NCBI RefSeq assembly: GCF_026262505.1
Contig: NC_067208.1
Location: 10,301,962 to 10,365,961, forward strand
Source of the DNA: Trichomonas vaginalis G3
Lineage: Eukaryota > Parabasalia > Trichomonadida > Trichomonadidae
Direction: 5' to 3'
DNA: 64,000 nt
Shown here: piece by piece, positions 39,598 through 50,514 of the stretch
Position numbering within the stretch: the stretch's first letter is position 1
Layout: each line of letters opens with the position of its first letter
The notes under the pieces: generated by a model
Database searches by the model: none
What the model saw: only the letters and a program-made list of their open reading frames with translations
What the model was told of the DNA's origin: nothing
Made by a program: the position numbers and the translations under genes

Positions 39598-41096
39598 AAT
39601 TATTCTTGCATTTTTTGTTTGTAAGAAAATAAAAAATCATTTTCCTGTATTCATTTAGTTTTCATTCACCTGAGAAAATTTTATGAACAAATTTACAAAT
39701 AGACCTATTTTTCCATTTTTATAATATATTCCGATGGTAAATATGGTTAATATGATATTTATTATGCTATTAAAATATCAAACTTCAAAACCTTTTGCCT
39801 GTTGAATTTAAAGCAATCAAAATTTTATATTTAATATAAATATCATTATTTCTATAAAAATGGTCTAATGTAAAAAATCTAATGTTGGTTATTCAATACT
39901 TTATTTTATTTTGGCAATCATTTAATTAATATAAATACCCTATATTTCCAACTCTTGGAAAATTTTCATGACCCCCTACCCAGGGTCCTAAAATGGGTAT
40001 TTTCCTCACACAGACACCGTGGTTTTTTGAGCCGGGAAATAAATAGCGCAGACAGTTTCTACATATAGAGACATGCTTATACTTAGAGTTTGACGGGAAT
40101 CTAAAGTGATTTTTTTCTGCATCGCGAAATCTAATGCAATCTCAAAATCATGAAGAAACTGCGAATCGGAGCGCAATTTTTTAATATGTTAGTATATAAA
40201 GGTACCCCTACTACTGCAAATGCTTCAAATGAAAATCTAAGAAATCAGATTAATTTGATCACATTAGTATAGTATTGGTCAAACCAAAAACTCATATGTT
40301 GATATATAGCCTATGGATATTCATATTATCTACTTTTCATTGAATTACATAAGATTTAATAATCTCATAAATATTCTTTTTAATTTTCCGAATTCCGTGT
40401 GCATTTAGATTGTCCATACCTATATATAATAATTCTAGAATGGTTTGGTTAGAGATTAAGTTTTTTAGATTAATATTTTAACATTTTGATAAAACAAGCA
40501 TTTGTTCCATTTTAGAATCGCCATTGAACTCTGGTTTGACTAACATGATGTTGTATGATCAAATAAATTCTAACTTCATGAGATAAATTTTGAAATTAGA
40601 AAATGCGATATCTAACTCAAATATTTATATGAACACATTTAACATTCAATGATAAACTAAAGTACTATACAGCAGATTCGATTTGGCTTATATTTTATAT
40701 AATCAACTAATAATCCTATAAAATTGTGCTATTCACGTTGCTCAAAGATGTATTGAACATTCACTACTTGTGTATTGATAAAATTAGATATAGATTCTAA
40801 TGTAAATCGATATTTTGAAAATTCATATATATTTTGTCTTGGTTTGGCATTTGATCGTGTTGAAACCGGAATTGCAATATATATCATCTAAATATATAAC
40901 TATCAAAATATGAGCTATAGATTTTTAAATTATTCTCCTGAATATGAGTGACTAACATAATTATATTGAATTGAGTAGTAAGAATCTTAAATATTAGAAT
41001 CTGACGATAATTTATTATAACTGTATAAAGGAACAAGACTATAAATGATGATGAAAATAAAGATTAAATTTAAATCTGAAAATTTGAAAACATTAA
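39598..41096. other. Gene-free region with one GC-richer structured island
   Basis: Mostly AT-rich and featureless. The stretch 39960-40200 is richer in G/C, with GACCC/GGGTC around 39970-39989 and CCGTGGTTTTTTGAGCCGGG at 40018-40037; it could be a small RNA gene or part of a mobile element, but I recognise no RNA family. No convincing open frame. Confidence 0.4.
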
Positions 41097-41231
41097 GTGT
41101 ATTGTGCACTCTTGTCGGTCACAGTGTCTCATTCCGGGAGACATTGTCACTGCATGTCTCCCAGAATGATATCAAGTTCCCCATTCATAACTTGAATGCG
41201 GAACTTTGACCGACAAGAGTGCACAATACAC
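41097..41231. repeat. 135-bp palindrome with 24-bp perfect arms and nested hairpin
   Basis: The outer arms begin GTGTATTGTGCACTCTTGTC at 41097 and end at 41231 with the exact complement over 24 bases. A second hairpin sits inside (ATTC-GGGAGACAT against ATGTCTCCC-GAAT, 41131-41168). It directly precedes tandem units that repeat its CTTGTCGG arm word. Confidence 0.9.
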
Positions 41232-41232
41232 C

Positions 41233-41466
41233 CTTGTCGGTTGAAAGTTCTGCAATCAGAAGAAGATTGTTGAACAATCCGCCATTCCAGGAGGCATGAG
41301 CTTGTTATGTCTCCTGGGATCACAGATTGCAACCTAAAAGATGTGCATATGCACCTCTTGTCGGTTGAAAGTTCTGCAATCAGAAGAAGATTGTTGAACA
41401 ATCCGCCATTCCAGGAGGCATGAGCTTGTTATCTCTCCTGAAATGGCACATATTTGATAATTCATG
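41233..41466. repeat. Two tandem 124-bp units (second partial)
   Basis: Units start at 41233 and 41357 with CTTGTCGGTTGAAAGTTCTG and are nearly identical for about 95 bases, then diverge. Each has an AATC/GATT inner repeat and a CCAGGAGGCAT ... ATGTCTCCTGG hairpin. No gene; the minus-strand frames here are shadows of the repeat. Confidence 0.85.
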
Positions 41467-41785
41467 GAGCAGAACTTTGCACGCAATCAGACAAAAGATT
41501 GCGACAGAGTAACTGGGAAGACAGCAACTTGAAGTGATAAGCTGCTTGGGTGCTGTCTCCCAGATGCATCTGTCGGGCAAAGTCTCAAAGGAGCAGAACT
41601 TTGCACGCAATCAGACAAAAGATTGCGACAGAGTAACTGGGAAGACAGCAACTTGAAGCGATAAGCTGCTTGGGTGCTGTCTCCCAGATGCATCTGTCGG
41701 GCAAAGTCTCAAAGGAGCAGAACTTTGCACGCAATCAGACAAAAGATTGCGACAGAGTAACTGGGAAGACAGCAACTTGAAGCGA
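41467..41785. repeat. Tandem 124-bp palindromic units (two full, one partial)
   Basis: Units at 41467, 41591 and 41715 (cut at about 41785) are almost identical. One unit is itself a long palindrome: ACTTTGC near its start pairs with GGGCAAAGT near its end, CGACAGA pairs with TCTGTCG, and CTGGGAAGACAGCA pairs with TGCTGTCTCCCAG, with a side hairpin GCAATC/GATTGC. Predicted proteins over it are artefacts. Confidence 0.9.
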
Positions 41786-41849
41786 AGTTTTGTTTTCGAG
41801 TCTTTGGTTAAGAAATCTTAACAAAAAAACAAAGAAAAAAATCAGATAA

Positions 41850-41982
41850 AGTTGTCAATAACTTCATCAGTTAATGCTCACCTATGGGAGGTGTTTTGCG
41901 GGAGCTGGGGGTATCTTGGTGAGTACTCAGGAGGCCAAGAAGGGCACCCAACCGACATTATCCTGATGAATTCAGTTGTCAA
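41850..41982. repeat. 133-base fold-back with GC-rich, structured loop
   Basis: Arms 41850-41876 and 41956-41982 pair with several mismatches (TTCATCAG against CTGATGAA in the core). The loop is far richer in G/C than its surroundings and has CACCT/AGGTG (41879-41893) and CTTGG/CCAAG hairpins. It may be a further member of the palindrome cluster or a structured RNA gene; no known RNA family recognised. Confidence 0.6.
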
Positions 41983-42142
41983 CCATTCTGAAAACCGCCG
42001 AAACCGTCGTGTGTAGAGAAATTGTTTAAATTTATTTTTTCAGATTTAAATAAAAATAAGAAATGTTTACTATTATGGATTTTGAATTTTTTTTAAATTA
42101 AGAGTAGGAGATGAGACAAATTTAAATTTTTAAGAAATATTT

Positions 42143-43158
42143 GGAAGGGCGTAAGATACGCCAACTTAAATATATTATCAAATGAGAGAAAATCACTTAA
42201 CAAAAAAACAATTCTTTCAAAAAGTTTAAAATTGATCTTTCTAATACATATTTTTGGAAGGGCGTAAGATACGCCAACTTAAATATATTATCAAATGAGA
42301 GAAAATCACTCAACAAAAAAACAATTCTTTCAAAAAGTTTAAAATTGATCTTTCTAATACATATTTTTGGAAGGGCGTAAGATACGCCAACTTAAATATA
42401 TTATCAAATGAGAGAAAATCACTCAACAAAAAAACAATTCTTTCAAAAAGTTTAAAATTGATCTTTCTAATACATATTTTTGGAAGGGCGTAAGATACGC
42501 CAACTTAAATATATTATCAAATGAGAGAAAATCACTCAACAAAAAACAATTCTTTCAAAAAGTTTAAAATTGATCTTTCTAATACATATTTTTGGAAGGG
42601 CGTAAGATACGCCAACTTAAATATATTATCAAATGAGAGAAAATCACTCAACAAAAAAACAATTCTTTCAAAAAGTTTAAAATTGATCTTTCTAATACAT
42701 ATTTTTGGAAGGGCGTAAGATACGCCAACTTAAATATATTATCAAATGAGAGAAAATCACTCAACAAAAAAACAATTCTTTCAAAAAGTTTAAAATTGAT
42801 CTTTCTAATACATATTTTTGGAAGGGCGTAAGATACACCAACTTAAATATATTATCAAATGAGAGAAAATCACTCAACAAAAAAACAATTCTTTCAAAAA
42901 GTTTAAAATTGATCTTTCTAATACATATTTTTGGAAGGGCGTAAGATACGCCAACTTAAATATATTATCAAATGAGAGAAAATCACTCAACAAAAAAACA
43001 ATTCTTTCAAAAAGTTTAAAATTGATCTTTCTAATACATATTTTTGGAAGGGCGTAAGATACGCCAACTTAAATATATTATCAAATGAGAGAAAATCACT
43101 CAACAAAAAAACAATTCTTTCAAAAAGTTTAAAATTGATCTTTCTAATACATACTTTT
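42143..43158. repeat. 113-bp satellite, nine tandem copies
   Basis: Copies begin GGAAGGGCGTAAGATACGCC at 42143, 42256, 42369, 42482, 42594, 42707, 42820, 42933 and 43046, and a tenth is cut at 43159. The spacing is 113 except one 112. Copies are nearly identical, so the array is young. Each unit carries GGCGTA-AGA-TACGCC, a small hairpin; one copy (42820) has TACACC instead. Short methionine frames inside are repeat shadows. Confidence 0.95.
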
Positions 43159-44557
43159 GGAAGGAGTTTACATTCTCAAAATAAAAACCAGTTCAAAATC
43201 TTATTATTCCTTGAATAAAAATCATTTAATTTCAAATCCATTCCAAATCCTTAAATCTGTATTAAAATCATTTTGCAAACAACCAATACAATACAAATTA
43301 CATTTCCATATATCTTCTTGTCCATTTTAATTTTTTATCTCATTTTATTTAATTTTATTTAAAGCATATAGACATCGAGATCCTTTACACATAGTTATAT
43401 AAAAGTCAAATACATAATAAATTCTTAATTCTAGAGATATCTCAAAATCTCATTTTTTTAATTTAAAATACCTTTCATTTTTCACAGTACGATCACAACA
43501 AACAAGCCATTTACTAATTAACACATATAAGAAAAATATCAAATTACAAAACAACTTTCAATATCATTCGCATCAAATTCTATTTTTTCATAATTATCAA
43601 CTACATGTTATTATATAATATATGTCGGCGCATATTCCACTCTATACAAGTGTCAGACACACTCACACAAAGCTGTGAGATTAATACCTCTATCAGTAGG
43701 ACTTCTCAAATCAAGAACACATATGTTTCACTATTGCACATCTGTGTAGGATCTAATTAACCCTTTGGACTGGTACTTCAAAATTTGATAATTTGATAAT
43801 TTCATGTGATATTATCATTTGCCTTTAAAACAACTGTGCGTTAAACTAGACACGTTTCTCTATCATAATGCAAAATATCAAAGTTTGGGAGATTCCCAAA
43901 GTGTCTGAAACTGATCATAAGGGTGAAAAACCGTTTTCCAGAAGTTGGGAACGTAGGGTACCAAATAATGGAAACATCAGTCTATACTAGATTTGTATAA
44001 AATAATCGATCATGTGTATAGTTAATAAATTTAATGTGGCGATAAATCGAACTTGCATGAATTTTTATAATTCTGTTAAAAATGGTGAATTGATTTTAGC
44101 ATATAAAAATATTTTAGTTGAATTATTACCCATGGAGAAGTTGAATTTTATTCCAACGGCGTAAATTCCTTCAAAATAAAAATTTGAATTAAACGATAAC
44201 ACTCGTTTCCTTCAATTCATTTCAAAATTTGAATTAAATCAATTATGAATCTTACAATTTCTTGCCACAGAATTATGCAACTTGATATAAAAAAATTGAA
44301 AATAAATCTGAAAAAGTCTGATCATTCTGAGTATATTCAATTTAAATTGCTTTTGATAAAATTACATAAAAATTCAGAAAGTTATAAATTTCTCTTTGTA
44401 AGAAATGTGCTTTAATTTGAAAATGAAAAAGTAATTGTTGAAACAATCTAAAAATTCAGATTTTTTTTGACAGATAATTTACAAAAATTTGATAATAAAA
44501 TGAAATTAATATCAATTTTGAATTACAAAATTGAATCTATTGCTTCATTTTTAAAAG
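43159..44557. other. AT-rich gene-free region
   Basis: No supported gene. A 33-codon frame from ATG 44500 overlaps the next gene's start in another frame. A GTGTCAGACAC palindrome occurs near 43650. Otherwise featureless. Confidence 0.4.
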
Positions 44558-45652
44558 ATGTTAAACAATTTACGCCATCGGGTAACATATGCCCGAATTA
44601 AATCATCACAGGATAATCTGGATCAGTTTAAAACTGATTGTGAAAATTGGATTTCCCCTCATTCCCATTTATCATCAATGGCAACACAAATTATTACTCC
44701 GGGAGAAAAGTATTGTATTAGGGGTTCGGTTCTTCTTGCAGCAAATACATCATTCTCAATAAAACCATATTTTGCCAAATCAAATGGATATACAACTGAT
44801 TTTATTTATGAAGAATCTGATGAATTTGCAAATCCTCTAGCAGTCCTTGGATCATCCATCACAAGACGAGGTGAATCTGGACAACAATTAGATTATACAT
44901 ATCCCATTAGTATTATCAAAGCAAATCAAGCACTCAAGCTTCAATGTGTATGGACAACTCCATCTGTTTATTTTTCCTATATATCTGATAACAAGACAAT
45001 TGAATCAGGTTCTGAATCTATAGTATCAACGTTAAGAAAAGGAAATATCAAAATAGGTCTATCAATTATATATTCAGAGAACTCTCGAAAAATTAAAATG
45101 CAAAGTTTATCTTTAATTTCGAAAAAGAATCTTACATATTTCTATAACAGGGATCAATATTTCGACTTCGCATATTCATATTTTCCTCTTGATGGTCATA
45201 AGGATAGAAATGGAACTCTTGGACCATCGGCATGTGCAGAATTTAGAGCAACAATGAGTCAATATGAGAAAGTTAAAGCAAATGTGAGCGTGTCAGGTAA
45301 TGTCACAATTTCTTGGCAGCCAACGGCATCTGCATCTGCTGCAACCGATGATGATGAATTCTTATTCCCAGAGTTTACCGCTTCTTTGTCAACTAAAGAA
45401 GGAGTTTTCACATTAGACAATATTGATCAAAAATTCCCTTCTATGTTGACAACAAAAGAAGATAATGATGATAATCTTGAAAAAGGAGATGCTGATCAAA
45501 CGGATGAAAGTGGGTTACCTTGGTGGAGCATTTTGCTGATTGTTATTGGTGCAATCATTGTCATTACTATTATTTTTGTTGCTATAGTCTTTATATTTGT
45601 ATTCAAAAAGGCTAGAGATAACAACTCTGAAAAATCAGAGGAAAATATCTAA
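44558..45652 (+). CDS. Type I membrane protein of trichomonad surface-protein style
   Basis: A 364-residue frame. Residues 1-300 look extracellular, beta-rich with several N-x-S/T sites (NTSFSI, NLTYF, NVSVSGNVTIS). Residues about 320-350 form one membrane helix (WWSILLIVIGAIIVITIIF, then VAIVFIFVF), followed by a short basic/acidic cytoplasmic tail (KKARDNNSEKSEENI). No signal peptide is seen at the present start, so the 5' end may be truncated or start elsewhere. Function not recognised; probably a surface protein. Confidence 0.6.
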   Translation: MLNNLRHRVTYARIKSSQDNLDQFKTDCENWISPHSHLSSMATQIITPGEKYCIRGSVLLAANTSFSIKPYFAKSNGYTTDFIYEESDEFANPLAVLGSSITRRGESGQQLDYTYPISIIKANQALKLQCVWTTPSVYFSYISDNKTIESGSESIVSTLRKGNIKIGLSIIYSENSRKIKMQSLSLISKKNLTYFYNRDQYFDFAYSYFPLDGHKDRNGTLGPSACAEFRATMSQYEKVKANVSVSGNVTISWQPTASASAATDDDEFLFPEFTASLSTKEGVFTLDNIDQKFPSMLTTKEDNDDNLEKGDADQTDESGLPWWSILLIVIGAIIVITIIFVAIVFIFVFKKARDNNSEKSEENI

Positions 45653-46133
45653 GGTAACTCTTATAAAATTAAAAATGCGTCTTTTTACTAGTATAGAAGA
45701 TTTTACATGTTTGGCATTCTAAAAGAGCATATATTTTAATGAGAAATATTAGGACAGATAATGCACAAATTTGCAATTGAATAAAACGAAATTATGTCTT
45801 ATCCTAGAAAAATAACATAAGCAATTATATTTTATTTTTGGAGGAAGTAAACTCATAATTTACTATCGCATTGAATTAATCATCTGTTAAAAATTGAATT
45901 TTTTATCGTATTTACCAAAAGCTTTAAGCAGATAAAAAAATGCATTTCATCACACATGTAGATATTGCATATTGATGGGTGAATGAATAAAAGGTAATAG
46001 TCTTGTTATTTGATATCTCCGAGAAATATACATCAATTATTGTATAGATAGGAGTTTACAATTTGTAAAAATTCTTATAAGCAATTTTATTGATGTTATC
46101 AATTGAAAAAGTTCGATGCATCTTATTGATCTG
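45653..46133. other. Intergenic region, nothing recognised
   Basis: AT-rich 3' flank of the membrane-protein gene up to the TIR elements; no motif of note. Confidence 0.4.
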
Positions 46134-46656
46134 AAGGGAGGCTTCCGACCAGAAAGCTCTCTCAATTTTTTGTGATGTTTACACCAAAAGTGAGATTCGT
46201 TAAGCGTTTTTCTCGTTGAATATTGAGTTTCCTGGATTTTGAGTTATTTATAAAGCTCCTCTATATTATACCCTATCTACTGATATGATTATTTTTGAAA
46301 AATCTCTTAAATCGACCTGCACTGAATTTTTTAGGGAAAATTCGAAATTTTCTAGGCGTTTTCTGTAACGTTTTTTTACGGAAAAAAATCCGAAAAATAA
46401 TTTTTTGAAGAATCATTTGGGTAGAATACTTATCGAAAATTATATTTATTATAATTTTGGTCGATAAAAATAAGCGGATTCAAAACTGGCAAAAACCCTT
46501 TCGGCAATTTGTGGACGATTCCGAACCCCCTCATTTTTGAAATTTAATAAGAAAAATAGAATCTTTATTAAATATAGATTATAAAAAACTTGGTTATAAA
46601 TTACGAAATTTTCTCACTTGGGCTAAAAAGTGACAAATTGGTCGGAAGCCACCCTT
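46134..46656. mobile_element. TIR element with AAGGG-GGCTTCCGACCA ends
   Basis: AAGGGAGGCTTCCGACCA at 46134 pairs with TGGTCGGAAGCCACCCTT ending at 46656, one mismatch in 18. The 523-bp interior is AT-rich with a TTACGGA/TCCGAAA fold-back and no coding frame. It abuts the next TIR element, sharing the CCCTTAAGGG junction. Confidence 0.65.
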
Positions 46657-47158
46657 AAGGGATCACCGCTTTAGTTTACAACTATTCAATTTTCGACACT
46701 TCGAGGTCTATTTTCTCTTGATAGAATAGATATCATTCTGCATAAGCATGACCATAACATGTCCATACCATTATCTACTTATTTGTCGTTTCAGATATCA
46801 AAAAGAAGAGATTTGATCAAAACCTTAAACATTGGAGTTTTCCCTGAGAGCCGGCTGATCAAGATTTCTCAAAATCGGTCCATCCGATGTTCATTTTTTA
46901 TTGAAATAATATGTTTAAATATGATTAAGAGTCTATATCTTCATTATTGAAAAAAGTCAACAACCCAAATCTAGAGGTCTTTCTGCGCTTCACCACATTA
47001 GATATTTGAATACTTTTTTCGAAAATTTGCACATAAGAAAGTATTGTATCATTGATTATATATTTCATAATATTGGTCGCCAATTCTTTGTTGTTATACC
47101 ATTTTTAAAGCAAATGTTAAAAATTGAATAGTTGTAAACTAAGGCAGTGATCCCTTAA
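46655..47158. mobile_element. TTAA-flanked MITE with 40-bp terminal inverted repeats
   Basis: TTAAGGGATCACCGCTTTAG at 46655 continues TTTACAACTATTCAATTTT; the right end to 47158 is its complement with two changes. TTAA at both borders fits a piggyBac-type target site, although TA (mariner-type) cannot be excluded. 504 bp, no transposase frame. A shorter relative lies at 39377-39597. Confidence 0.75.
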
Positions 47159-47369
47159 GATTTTCAGAACTTGAACAAGTTCTTGTAAGTGTCTTCTGTG
47201 ATCAAAACATTTAAGGGATACATTTTGTGTTTGCAAAATCTTCTTAATTTGATATTCAATATCAATTATAATCGATGCTGAGAATTCATCAAACATTTCA
47301 ATCACATCTTGATGTATTTGAAGATATTTTTTGATGCATAGAGTTGTAAATGGAGAGCTTATCTTCAAG
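47159..47369 (-). other. Possible gene remnant cut by the TTAA element
   Basis: An open frame of about 70 codons outside the element, starting at a TTG (47366-47368) and helical in character (LKISSPFTTLCIKKYLQIHQ, LVQVLKILR), runs into the right end of the TTAA element. It may be a fragment of a gene that the element hit, but no family is recognised. Confidence 0.25.
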
Positions 47370-47613
47370 CTTTAAGAAGAAAGATATCAACAAGATGAGG
47401 CATGGAATATACTTCTTAATCATGGAAAATTGAGAGGATATAGACAGCCGATCGTGCCAATTAATGTATTTGTGTCTTTGAACTATTGCTGAAGAAATTT
47501 AATTAGCCTTACAAAAAATCAATCAAACAAAAGTGACAAATCATGTTGAACATTTCATAACTAAAATTATTTTTGTAGTGCATTTCATCAATTAAAAATC
47601 TTATTCAAAAAAT

Positions 47614-47620
47614 TCAATTT
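47614..47620 (+). promoter_or_regulatory. Initiator-like TCAATTT motif
   Basis: TCAATTT 11 bases before the ATG at 47631, the closest fit in the window to the expected distance of a trichomonad initiator. Confidence 0.45.
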
Positions 47621-47630
47621 AGTTGTCAAA

Positions 47631-48659
47631 ATGTTTTCTGGTGTAGAGAGTCTTCTCACCGTTTTTAAGAGGATTTCGGAGCGCTTGGATATGAGTTCTA
47701 AAGACTTTCAAACATGTTCAACAATTTTGCAAAAGAGAATTGATATCTACAACAAAGTTTCATCAATGTTAACTGAATTATCAAATACTGAATATGATCC
47801 TACTGATTTCTTATCAAGATCATTAGTTGAAACGATAAAATCCGAAGCCTCACTCTATCAACTAATTGTAAATCAGTTTCGTCAACAAATTCAAATCGAA
47901 TTAAAGCCACAGCTCGATAATCTGAATGAGACCAAGAAGTTAATATTCAAAAATGTTGATAAACAAATTAAAATCTTAACTAAAAGCCTTAAAAAAGGAA
48001 AGAACGATTCAAATGCAATGGAAGTCATTCAAATTGCAGGAGAAATACAAAGTTCTCAATTACCTGAGATACATAAACAACTTGAAGATTTTGAATGCAA
48101 CAGGTTTTCAGTAATTCACAAACATCTAATTTCATATGCAGATCTGAGTTCTAAATTTTCAGTTGGACAAGATAACACCTACAAAAAATTCCTAAGCAAG
48201 CTAAATGTATACGATCCAAAAGAAAAAAGCCATAGAGCAGTTTTAAGAGTTTTAGATCCGACAATTACCGAGTCTGCAGATACAGAAGAAGCTTACGCAA
48301 TAGCTGTTGCAGACTTTCGATCAAATCAACCAGCAGATTTGGCATTCACTCGAGGAGATAAAATTCATGTTTTATCTCAACATTCTAGCGGTTGGTGGGA
48401 AGGTGAATGTAATGGCAAAAAGGGATTATTCCCCAATACATATGTTACTCTTGAAAATTCGACAGATACAATCAAATCTCAAAAGATCTGTGCCTATTTC
48501 TCAATTGACAAAGAATATCATCCAACATTGAGGACTGAACTTGATTTAGAAGTTGGTGATCTTGTTTTTGTCGAATATTATCTAAGAGGACGATATTTTG
48601 GAGAAAATCAGCGAACAGGACACAAAGGAAGTTTCCCTGAAAGCTGTTTAACCCTTTAA
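47631..48659 (+). CDS. F-BAR-like protein with two C-terminal SH3 domains
   Basis: A 342-residue protein. Residues 1-190 are helical in BAR/F-BAR manner (LLTVFKRISERLDMSSKDF, PQLDNLNETKKLIFKNVDK). The first SH3 spans about 220-277 with ALYDY-type AIAVADFRS, the acidic DLAFTRGDKI, the SGWWEGECNGKKGLFPNTYV signature and the conserved P-x-x-Y. The second spans about 285-341 (CAYFSIDKEYHPTLRTELD, RYFGENQRTGHKGSFPESC), with its Trp replaced. Such proteins bend membranes and bind proline-rich partners in endocytosis and actin control. No membrane segment. Confident in the domains, not in the orthologue. Confidence 0.8.
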   Translation: MFSGVESLLTVFKRISERLDMSSKDFQTCSTILQKRIDIYNKVSSMLTELSNTEYDPTDFLSRSLVETIKSEASLYQLIVNQFRQQIQIELKPQLDNLNETKKLIFKNVDKQIKILTKSLKKGKNDSNAMEVIQIAGEIQSSQLPEIHKQLEDFECNRFSVIHKHLISYADLSSKFSVGQDNTYKKFLSKLNVYDPKEKSHRAVLRVLDPTITESADTEEAYAIAVADFRSNQPADLAFTRGDKIHVLSQHSSGWWEGECNGKKGLFPNTYVTLENSTDTIKSQKICAYFSIDKEYHPTLRTELDLEVGDLVFVEYYLRGRYFGENQRTGHKGSFPESCLTL

Positions 48660-49301
48660 AGTATATCATATTTGTTTGTTTTTGATTTGTTGGTATTAAA
48701 TAAAAAACCAATTTAGATTTTATTAGATATTTTAACTTCAGCCCCAAACCAAGCAAGAGAAGTTATTTGGGCTAGCATAAAATGATGAAACTGTATAATG
48801 AAAAAGAAGTTTAAATGAATTAGCAACTTCCAACTGTTTTATGGCAAATCAATGCAATGGGAAGAGAAGAATATTACTATAGTGACTCATTTACATAAAT
48901 AGAATTCATTAGATTTTGGTTATATTCAAATCGATATCAATTTTCAAGAAAATATACATAATTTCATATAGTAATTAGGATCTGGTTTCTACAGATTGAA
49001 TATTCCTTTTGTCGCTAAATTCAAAATTCATTAAAGAGATTTCTTATCTCTTTTGAGAATTCATGAAGCCGATTTAATAAGAGTCATTCATAGAACTGAA
49101 CACCTGCAAAGCAAAGTATGATGCATTGCATCGAAAATGAATAATTTAAAAACAAACTTTTCGATTCAATTTAACAAAAAAATATCTCGACAAATTTAAA
49201 TTGTTATATTTATTGAAATGTAATTTATATGAAGATTTTAAAGAAATTCGTGATGCAATACTAAAAAATAAAATTAAAACTCTTTAATAATGTGGTAATT
49301 A
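48660..49301. other. Intergenic region; 3' end is duplicated upstream of the second Gly-rich gene
   Basis: The last 120 bases match 51960-52075 closely (ATGTAATTTATATGAAGATT and following), so the 5' flank was copied with the gene. In one frame both flanks read NLYEDFK-E/D-IRDA without an ATG. A small AAAGAGAT/ATCTCTTT hairpin lies at 49033-49052. No gene otherwise. Confidence 0.5.
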
Positions 49302-50168
49302 ATGGAAACATCGTATCCGTGTACTTGTAAATTAAATAAATCTGAAAATGCTGATCCCCAAACTGTAAGGTTGAAACCAGGAAAGTATTTAGTTGAACTT
49401 TGGGGTGCCAGCGGAGGATGTAATAAGAAAGAACGAAGCGGTAAAGGCGCATATGTATGGATTCGTCTAAATCTCGTTGAATCGAAAACTTTTACGATCT
49501 TTGTTGGTGGAACTTCGAATTATTCTGACGTAACAATGGTGAAAGGCGGTTGCAACGGCGGCGGCGATTCATTTCAAGGAAGTAAGAAGAATGGCGATGC
49601 TTTGGTAGCGGGCGGTGGTGGTGGATCTACTTCAATAGGTCTGTCACTTTTTGACGCCGATAGAATTGCCGTTGCAGCTGGTGGTGGAGGTTGTGGATGC
49701 GTTGGAGATGGCGGAAATGCCGGAGGACTGGTTGGCTTAGATGGTACGTCACCTTCGGGATCTAAGCAAGGACGAGGTGCTAACCAGGTGCGTGGTGGAA
49801 CAGGAGGATATTATGTTGAAAATAATGTTGCTTTTAGAGGAGAAAATGGCCAATTTAAAAAAGGAGGAAAAGGTAAGGGAATAGGCTTTAACGGCGGTGG
49901 TGGAGGAGGGGGATATTATGGAGGAGGTGGTTCGTACGAGGCAGGTGGTGGTGGTGGATCTTCGTTTATAAAGTCAGGTTATTATGGTCGAATTCAGAGT
50001 GGATCAGAAACATTTCGTTCCCCTGAAGGTATTAACGAAGCAGGCCACTATGGTGACGGCTTTGCACGAATTAAATCCATCTCATACTCGTGTGTATGTG
50101 ATTGCAATAAAAACAACTTACAAATCTGGTGTTTATTCTTTATTTTTCTTATTTCTGATTGGAAATAA
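49302..50168 (+). CDS. Glycine-rich repeat protein, copy 1
   Basis: A 288-residue protein: a beta-type N-terminal segment (CTCKLNKSENADPQTVRLKP, LVELWGASGG) then glycine runs (GGGGGSTSIG, GFNGGGGGGGYYGGGG, GGGGGSSFIKSG), as in the Gly_rich (PF12810-type) proteins abundant in trichomonads and in the ALK/LTK extracellular region. C-terminal 15 residues are hydrophobic (WCLFFIFLISDWK) and could anchor the protein; no signal peptide at the N-terminus. Role unknown. Copy 2 (52076-52846) is nearly identical at both ends but lacks about 30 central residues. Confidence 0.8.
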   Translation: METSYPCTCKLNKSENADPQTVRLKPGKYLVELWGASGGCNKKERSGKGAYVWIRLNLVESKTFTIFVGGTSNYSDVTMVKGGCNGGGDSFQGSKKNGDALVAGGGGGSTSIGLSLFDADRIAVAAGGGGCGCVGDGGNAGGLVGLDGTSPSGSKQGRGANQVRGGTGGYYVENNVAFRGENGQFKKGGKGKGIGFNGGGGGGGYYGGGGSYEAGGGGGSSFIKSGYYGRIQSGSETFRSPEGINEAGHYGDGFARIKSISYSCVCDCNKNNLQIWCLFFIFLISDWK

Positions 50169-50514
50169 AAATTGAATATATTTCAATGACAATTTATTTT
50201 TCCCTTAAAAAAGCTATGCGTTTCTTAATGGTGAAACATTTCATTTCATACATCACAAGCATCATTGTTGGCAATTTACAAATAAATGCCTAGAACCGAA
50301 ATGATTTACAAATAAATGCCTAGAACTGTTATTAATAATGGATAGCTTGGATTATCTTGTTTCATATTCCATATGTCTATCATTATTGTTCTTGGTAAAA
50401 AAAAGATTAAAAATTGAAGCAATCCATTTATTAGTATATGTCTTTCTCGATTTCTTAACGTATTATAGGATTATTATTCTAAAAACATTTTTGTAATATT
50501 GAAAAAGGAAATTA
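50169..50514. other. Intergenic region with a 30-bp direct repeat
   Basis: Convergent spacer of 346 bases. ATTTACAAATAAATGCCTAG occurs twice in tandem (about 50270-50330). Otherwise nothing. Confidence 0.5.

Noticed and set aside
41147-41693. Minus-strand frames of 68-84 codons
   Set aside because: They lie entirely within tandem palindromic units and repeat with them.
46759-46950. 63-codon frame inside the TTAA element as a transposase piece
   Set aside because: No DDE or other transposase motif and no similarity to a known domain; too short.
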